Assembly: GCA_910586775.1 (NCBI GenBank)
Contig: CAJUJN010000017.1
Span: 1-64,000, forward strand
DNA length: 64,000 nucleotides
Origin: an uncultured Acetatifactor sp.
GTDB taxonomy: Bacteria > Bacillota > Clostridia > Lachnospirales > Lachnospiraceae
Direction: 5' to 3'
This document shows positions 60,107 to 64,000 of the stretch, piece by piece. Both the position numbers and the translations under genes were made by a program. The notes below the pieces were generated by a model. It saw nothing but the letters and a program-made list of their open reading frames with translations, searched no databases and was not told the DNA's origin. The first letter of the stretch is position 1. Every line of letters begins with the position of its first letter.

Positions 60107-61051
60107 ATGGCGTATCATTTGGACAAAAAGATGGTAATAGGGGTATCCTCGAGAGCATTGTTTGACCTGACCCTGGAAAATGAGATTTTTGAGAAAAAGG
60201 GACTGGAAGCATACTGCAGCTACCAGGTAGAGCATGAACAGGATATTTTAAAGCCGGGTCCGGGTTTTGAGCTGATCCGCTCGCTGCTTCGTTTGAATGA
60301 ATACAGCAAAGAGGGGAATCTTGTGGAGGTCATTATCATGTCACGCAACAGTCCGGATTCCTCGCTGCGCGTATTTAATGCCATTGCGCACTACGGTCTG
60401 GACATTACCCGTTCCGTGCTGGTAAGCGGTGCCTCTCTTGCGCCTTATCTGGAAGCGTTTCATACGGATCTGTTCCTGTCCGCCTATGAGGACGATGTAC
60501 AGAGCGCCATAGATAGCGGTATAGCGGCGGGCATCATATGTACGGAGCACAAGGGTGACGGAAGCCGGGAAAAGCTGTCCGTATCCGGCGGAGAGTTCCA
60601 GATACGCATTGCGTTTGACGGGGATGCGGTATTGTTTACGGATGAGTCGGAGCTGATTTTCAAGGAGAAGGGGCTGAACGCTTTTGAGGAAAATGAGAAG
60701 ATGCTGGCCAGAGAACCTTTGGCAGAAGGGCCGTTTGCTCAGTTTTTAAAGAAGTTATCGGATTTGCAGAGAGAGTTGGGAGCCGGGGACTGCCCCATCA
60801 GGACGGCGTTGGTGACATCGCGCAGCGCTCCTGCCCACGAGAGGGTGATTCGGACTATGCGTTCGTGGAATGTGAGAGTAGATGAGGCTTTTTTTCTGGG
60901 GGGTCTGGAGAAGAGGGATGTATTGAAGGCATTTGGGGCTCAGATTTTTTTTGATGATCAGTCGGTACATACAGCCAGTGCAGCGCAGGCTGTTCCGGCG
61001 GCAAGAGTGCCTTACAGGGCCGGGGGACAGCGCCTTTGCCGCGTCGTTTAG
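60107..61051 (+). CDS. Cytosolic 5'-nucleotidase (cN-I/NT5C1-like), possibly frameshifted at its end
   Basis: This 314-residue protein of the cN-I 5'-nucleotidase family dephosphorylates nucleoside monophosphates. MVIGVSSRALFDLTLENEIF, VEVIIMSRNSPDSSLRVFNAI, IAFDGDAVLFTDESE and ALVTSRSAPAHERVIRTMRSW, plus EAFFLGGLEKRDVLKAFGAQIFFDDQ, are family hallmarks. The start is ATG 60107 with GAGGTGG just upstream. The final residues (GGQRLCRVV) look unnatural. A one-base shift at the GGGCCGGGGGA run (about 61018-61028) would continue as DSAFAASFREYVGRKGFYKL and stop at 61115, so a small indel or sequencing error is likely. The catalytic core is intact either way. Confidence 0.85.
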   Translation: MAYHLDKKMVIGVSSRALFDLTLENEIFEKKGLEAYCSYQVEHEQDILKPGPGFELIRSLLRLNEYSKEGNLVEVIIMSRNSPDSSLRVFNAIAHYGLDITRSVLVSGASLAPYLEAFHTDLFLSAYEDDVQSAIDSGIAAGIICTEHKGDGSREKLSVSGGEFQIRIAFDGDAVLFTDESELIFKEKGLNAFEENEKMLAREPLAEGPFAQFLKKLSDLQRELGAGDCPIRTALVTSRSAPAHERVIRTMRSWNVRVDEAFFLGGLEKRDVLKAFGAQIFFDDQSVHTASAAQAVPAARVPYRAGGQRLCRVV

Positions 61052-61196
61052 AGAATATGTGGGAAGGAAAGGGTTTTATAAGTTGTATTTCGGCAGGAAG
61101 GATTATTATAGATAGAAATTGCCAATACTGTATTTGGATGGGATGTATGGCGGCTTCCGTGCCGACATATGGTTACAAAGGAGACAGCTGTTTCGA

Positions 61197-63080
61197 ATGG
61201 AATATAAATGTATTGTAGAGGGGCGTTTTCTGGAACGCCCTAATCGCTTTATCGCCATGGTGAAAATCGGAAATACCATGGCCGCCGCACAGGAACAGAA
61301 TTCTGTCCGGATAGAAAAGGTGCATGTGAAAAATACCGGCAGATGCCGTGAGCTGCTCAGAGAAGGTGTCCGGGTATATCTGGAAAAGTGCGCAAATCCC
61401 GGGCGCAGTACGGCTTACGACCTTGTGGCGGTAGAGAAGGGAAATCGAGTGATCAACATTGATTCCCAGGCACCAAACCGGGCAGTGGGAGAATGGCTGC
61501 GAGCCGGCGGACTGTTTAAGGATATTGTGTCAGTAAAGCCGGAAGCCGTTTACGGGAATTCAAGATTCGACTTTTATGTGGAGACCGAAAGAGAAAAAAT
61601 TTTCATGGAGGTAAAAGGTGTCACACTGGAAGAAGACGGCGTGGTGCGTTTCCCGGATGCGCCCTCGGAGCGGGCGGTAAAGCATGTGGAAGAACTGGCA
61701 GCAGCCCAAAAGGAGGGCTATCGTGTTTTTGTGATGTTTGTTATCCAGATGGAAGGAGTGGAATACTTTACTCCGAACAAGGACACGCATCCGCAGTTTG
61801 CCGAAGCCCTCTCCAGGGCAGCCGAAAACGGGGTGGAGATACTGGCATATGACTGTCTGGTAACGCCCGGGAGCATGCAGATCAATCGTCCTGTTCCGAT
61901 ACTTTTGAATCCCGGCATTAATGAAACCTTTAGAATTTCCTTAGGAAAGTATAAGCTTGCGGATATTCCCATTCCGCTGCTAAAATGGTATGATAAGAAC
62001 AGACGTATTCTGCCATGGCGTGAAAATCCGGATCCATATCGTGTGTGGGTGTCGGAAATTATGCTGCAGCAGACCAGAGTGGAGGCTGTCAAGCCTTACT
62101 TCGAACGCTTTATGAAAGCGCTTCCTGGTATTGCGGCTCTTGCGCAGGCCGAAGAAGAGTTGTTACTGAAGCTGTGGGAGGGTCTCGGCTATTATAACCG
62201 GGTGCGCAACCTGCAGAAAGCTGCCATTCAGGTAGAGAAGCTGTATGACGGTCGGATGCCGGATACCTATGAGGAACTGCTTAGACTGTCCGGAATCGGA
62301 AGCTATACGGCAGGAGCCATCGCGTCCATCGCTTTCGGCCGAATGGTTCCTGCAGTGGACGGGAATGTGCTGCGCGTGGTGGCAAGACTCAGAAGGGATG
62401 AGCGTCTGGTCACGGACCCGAAGGTTAAGGAAGCAGTGGAGCAGGAGCTAAAGGAGATCATGCCCCCGGAACGGCCGGGTGATTTTAATCAGGCGATGAT
62501 GGAGATCGGGGCATGTGTCTGTATTCCGAATGGAGCGCCCCTGTGTGACAAATGCCCGTTGGAAAGCATCTGTATGGCTCACAAAACAGGAACGGAGCAG
62601 GCGTATCCGAAAAAACAGGCAAAGAAGCCCAGGAAAGTGGAAGAGAAAACCATTCTGATAGTGAGGGACGGAAACCGGGCGGCAATACGGAAGCGGGCAG
62701 GCAAAGGCCTGCTGGCCGGAATGTACGAGTTCCCTTCTATGGAAGGCTTCAGGACAGCTGAAGAAGTGGTGGATTACCTGGCTGATAATGGCCTGAAGAT
62801 TCTGCATATTCGTCCATTGGAGACAGCAAAGCATATTTTTACGCACAAAGAATGGCATATGAAGGGCTACATGGTCAGAGTGGATGAGTTGGAGCCCCAA
62901 AAGGCAGGCGGCTTTACAGAGAGCTGGCTGTACATTGAGCCGGAGGAGACAAGGGATAAATATCCCATTCCGTCTGCTTTCGGTGCATATACAAAATACC
63001 TTGACATCAGATTGGGCAAGGAAAGATATGAGGAGGACTTAAAAAGTGAAACTGTTGTCGATAGCAATCCCCTGCTATAA
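61197..63080 (+). CDS. SfsA-MutY fusion: sugar-fermentation-stimulation nuclease domain joined to A/G-specific adenine glycosylase
   Basis: This 627-residue protein has two parts. Residues 1-235 are SfsA (MEYKCIVEGRFLERPNRFIAMV, HVKNTGRCRELLREGVRVYL, SRFDFYVETEREKIFMEVKGVTLEEDGVVRFPDAPSERAVKH), a DNA/RNA-binding nuclease-like family. Residues about 255-620 are MutY, which removes adenine opposite 8-oxoguanine. Visible features are LPWRENPDPYRVWVSEIMLQQT with Glu287, the HhH LSGIGSYTAGAIASIAFG, VDGNVLR with Asp388, the Fe-S cysteines CIPNGAPLCDKCPLESIC, and a Nudix-like C-terminal domain (about 490-610). The frame is continuous with no stop or start between domains. ATG 61197 is best supported by homology. 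It is next to a putative SOS gene and overlaps the next gene. Confidence 0.88.
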   Translation: MEYKCIVEGRFLERPNRFIAMVKIGNTMAAAQEQNSVRIEKVHVKNTGRCRELLREGVRVYLEKCANPGRSTAYDLVAVEKGNRVINIDSQAPNRAVGEWLRAGGLFKDIVSVKPEAVYGNSRFDFYVETEREKIFMEVKGVTLEEDGVVRFPDAPSERAVKHVEELAAAQKEGYRVFVMFVIQMEGVEYFTPNKDTHPQFAEALSRAAENGVEILAYDCLVTPGSMQINRPVPILLNPGINETFRISLGKYKLADIPIPLLKWYDKNRRILPWRENPDPYRVWVSEIMLQQTRVEAVKPYFERFMKALPGIAALAQAEEELLLKLWEGLGYYNRVRNLQKAAIQVEKLYDGRMPDTYEELLRLSGIGSYTAGAIASIAFGRMVPAVDGNVLRVVARLRRDERLVTDPKVKEAVEQELKEIMPPERPGDFNQAMMEIGACVCIPNGAPLCDKCPLESICMAHKTGTEQAYPKKQAKKPRKVEEKTILIVRDGNRAAIRKRAGKGLLAGMYEFPSMEGFRTAEEVVDYLADNGLKILHIRPLETAKHIFTHKEWHMKGYMVRVDELEPQKAGGFTESWLYIEPEETRDKYPIPSAFGAYTKYLDIRLGKERYEEDLKSETVVDSNPLL

Positions 63081-64000
63081 TTCCGAAGCTTATATGAGGA
63101 AATGTGTGGATTCTTTGCTGGCAGGCGGAGAAGACGTAGAGATCATCATTGTAGATGACGGCTCCAGGGACGGGACAGCTGAGATTGCGGATGAGTATGC
63201 CAATAAATATCCTGCCATTGTTAAGGTCGTACACCAGGAAAACGGAGGTCACGGCTCTGCTGTCAATGCCGGTATCCAAAATGCGGAAGGGCTGTATTTT
63301 AAAGTGGTGGACAGCGACGACTGGGTAAAGAAAGAGGCTTATCTGCAGGTACTGGATAAGCTGAGGGAACTGGCAGGGGGGGCTTATGCGCTTGATATGC
63401 TTATCTGCAACTTTGTCTATGAGAAAGAAGGGGAGAAGCGGAAGAAGGTAATGCATTACCGCCATATCTTTCCGGAAGGAAGGCAATTTACCTGGGGGGA
63501 CTGCCATCATTTTATAAAGGGGCATTATATTCTGATGCATTCGGTTATTTTCCGTACCAGGCTGCTGTGGGAATGTGGGTTGAAACTGCCGGATCATACT
63601 TTTTATGTGGACAATATCTATGTATTTGAGCCTCTGCCCTATGTGAGAAATATGTATTATATGGACGTGAACCTGTATCGCTATTATATTGGGCGGGAAG
63701 GGCAGTCCGTAAATGAGGAAATCATGATATCCAGGATTGACCAGCAGATTAAGGTGAACAAGATCATGATTGACTATATGGTGGATAAAAAGCAGGAAAT
63801 ATTGAAGGACAAGCGTCTGTATCAATATATGCGGAATTACCTGGAGATTATTACGACGGTGTCTTCTGTGCTGCTGATCCGTTCAGGTTCGGATGAGAAT
63901 CTTGAGAAAAAGAAGGAACTGTGGAAATACCTGAAATCAAAGGACGGGACTTTGTATCTGTGGCTGCGCCATGGCCTGATGGGGAATGCGATGAACCTTC
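63046..64000 (+). CDS. Family 2 glycosyltransferase, cut by the window end
   Basis: GTG 63046 (AGGAGGA 8 bases upstream, inside the end of the fusion gene) opens a GT2 protein. The first 318 residues are present with no stop before 64000. The N-terminal GT-A fold has LSIAIPCYNSEAYMRKCVDS, IIIVDDGSRDGTAEIADEYA, ENGGHGSAVNAGIQNAEG and the metal-binding DSDD (VVDSDDWVKKEAYL). It transfers a sugar from a nucleotide-sugar, probably to a cell-surface polymer; the acceptor is unknown. Translation is likely coupled to the upstream gene. Confidence 0.92.
   Translation, partial: MKLLSIAIPCYNSEAYMRKCVDSLLAGGEDVEIIIVDDGSRDGTAEIADEYANKYPAIVKVVHQENGGHGSAVNAGIQNAEGLYFKVVDSDDWVKKEAYLQVLDKLRELAGGAYALDMLICNFVYEKEGEKRKKVMHYRHIFPEGRQFTWGDCHHFIKGHYILMHSVIFRTRLLWECGLKLPDHTFYVDNIYVFEPLPYVRNMYYMDVNLYRYYIGREGQSVNEEIMISRIDQQIKVNKIMIDYMVDKKQEILKDKRLYQYMRNYLEIITTVSSVLLIRSGSDENLEKKKELWKYLKSKDGTLYLWLRHGLMGNAMNL

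Overview
This window looks like the chromosome of a gut-type Clostridia bacterium, most likely a Lachnospiraceae member. The evidence is the roughly 50% GC content, strong AGGAGG ribosome-binding sites, the classic Firmicute rimP-nusA-rnpM-ylxQ-infB-rbfA-nrnA-truB-ribF block, and the Lachnospiraceae style of tad pilus, LplB/YtcP-type sugar importer and YesN-type AraC regulator. I saw no tRNA, rRNA, CRISPR array, transposase or phage gene.

Layout. (1) 1-16.2 kb: a tad/Flp type IVb pilus locus (CpaF, TadB, TadC, Flp pilin, prepilin peptidase, WG-repeat protein, two TadE-like pseudopilins, a very long TadG-like protein, an FHA protein, a beta-propeller-like membrane protein and a 1205-residue LysM protein). 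At least four of its genes are broken: cpaF by an insertion at the P-loop, tadC and the second tadE by frameshifts, and the FHA gene by an in-frame stop plus loss of its 3' end. A decayed membrane-protein gene follows. (2) 16.8-26.8 kb: the nusA-infB translation/RNA-processing operon, with a repeat-rich IF-2 N-terminus and a 39-bp tandem array between infB and rbfA. (3) 26.9-36.3 kb: Na/Pi symporter, SH3-NlpC/P60 hydrolase, rpsO, pnp and the TldD/TldE protease pair. (4) 36.4-50.3 kb: a carbohydrate-use region with two ABC permeases, a solute-binding lipoprotein, a membrane AraC regulator, an unknown protein, an SGNH esterase, a trehalase-like (alpha/alpha)6 glycosidase, a LacI repressor and a GH78-like rhamnosidase. 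(5) 50.6-53.7 kb: zinc-ribbon membrane protein, DUF5685 protein, J-domain protein and NrdG. (6) 54.0-58.7 kb: ferrous iron uptake (DtxR-family repressor, two FeoA, FeoB) with matching TTAG-N6-CTAA palindromes, then an XRE-cupin regulator. (7) 58.9-64.0 kb: a small membrane protein behind two LexA-type boxes, a DUF1653 protein, a cytosolic 5'-nucleotidase, an SfsA-MutY fusion and a glycosyltransferase cut by the window edge.

The most unusual points are: (a) paired Asp-rich motifs in the DUF5685 protein that resemble squalene/phytoene synthases; (b) a putative SOS-controlled single-pass membrane protein; (c) an approximately 80-bp intergenic repeat whose two arms co-vary; (d) a second family of palindromic elements ending in CACCTGTGCGG / CCGCACAGGTG; (e) the SfsA-MutY fusion; and (f) concentrated decay of the tad locus. 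All functions are read from sequence motifs without database searches.
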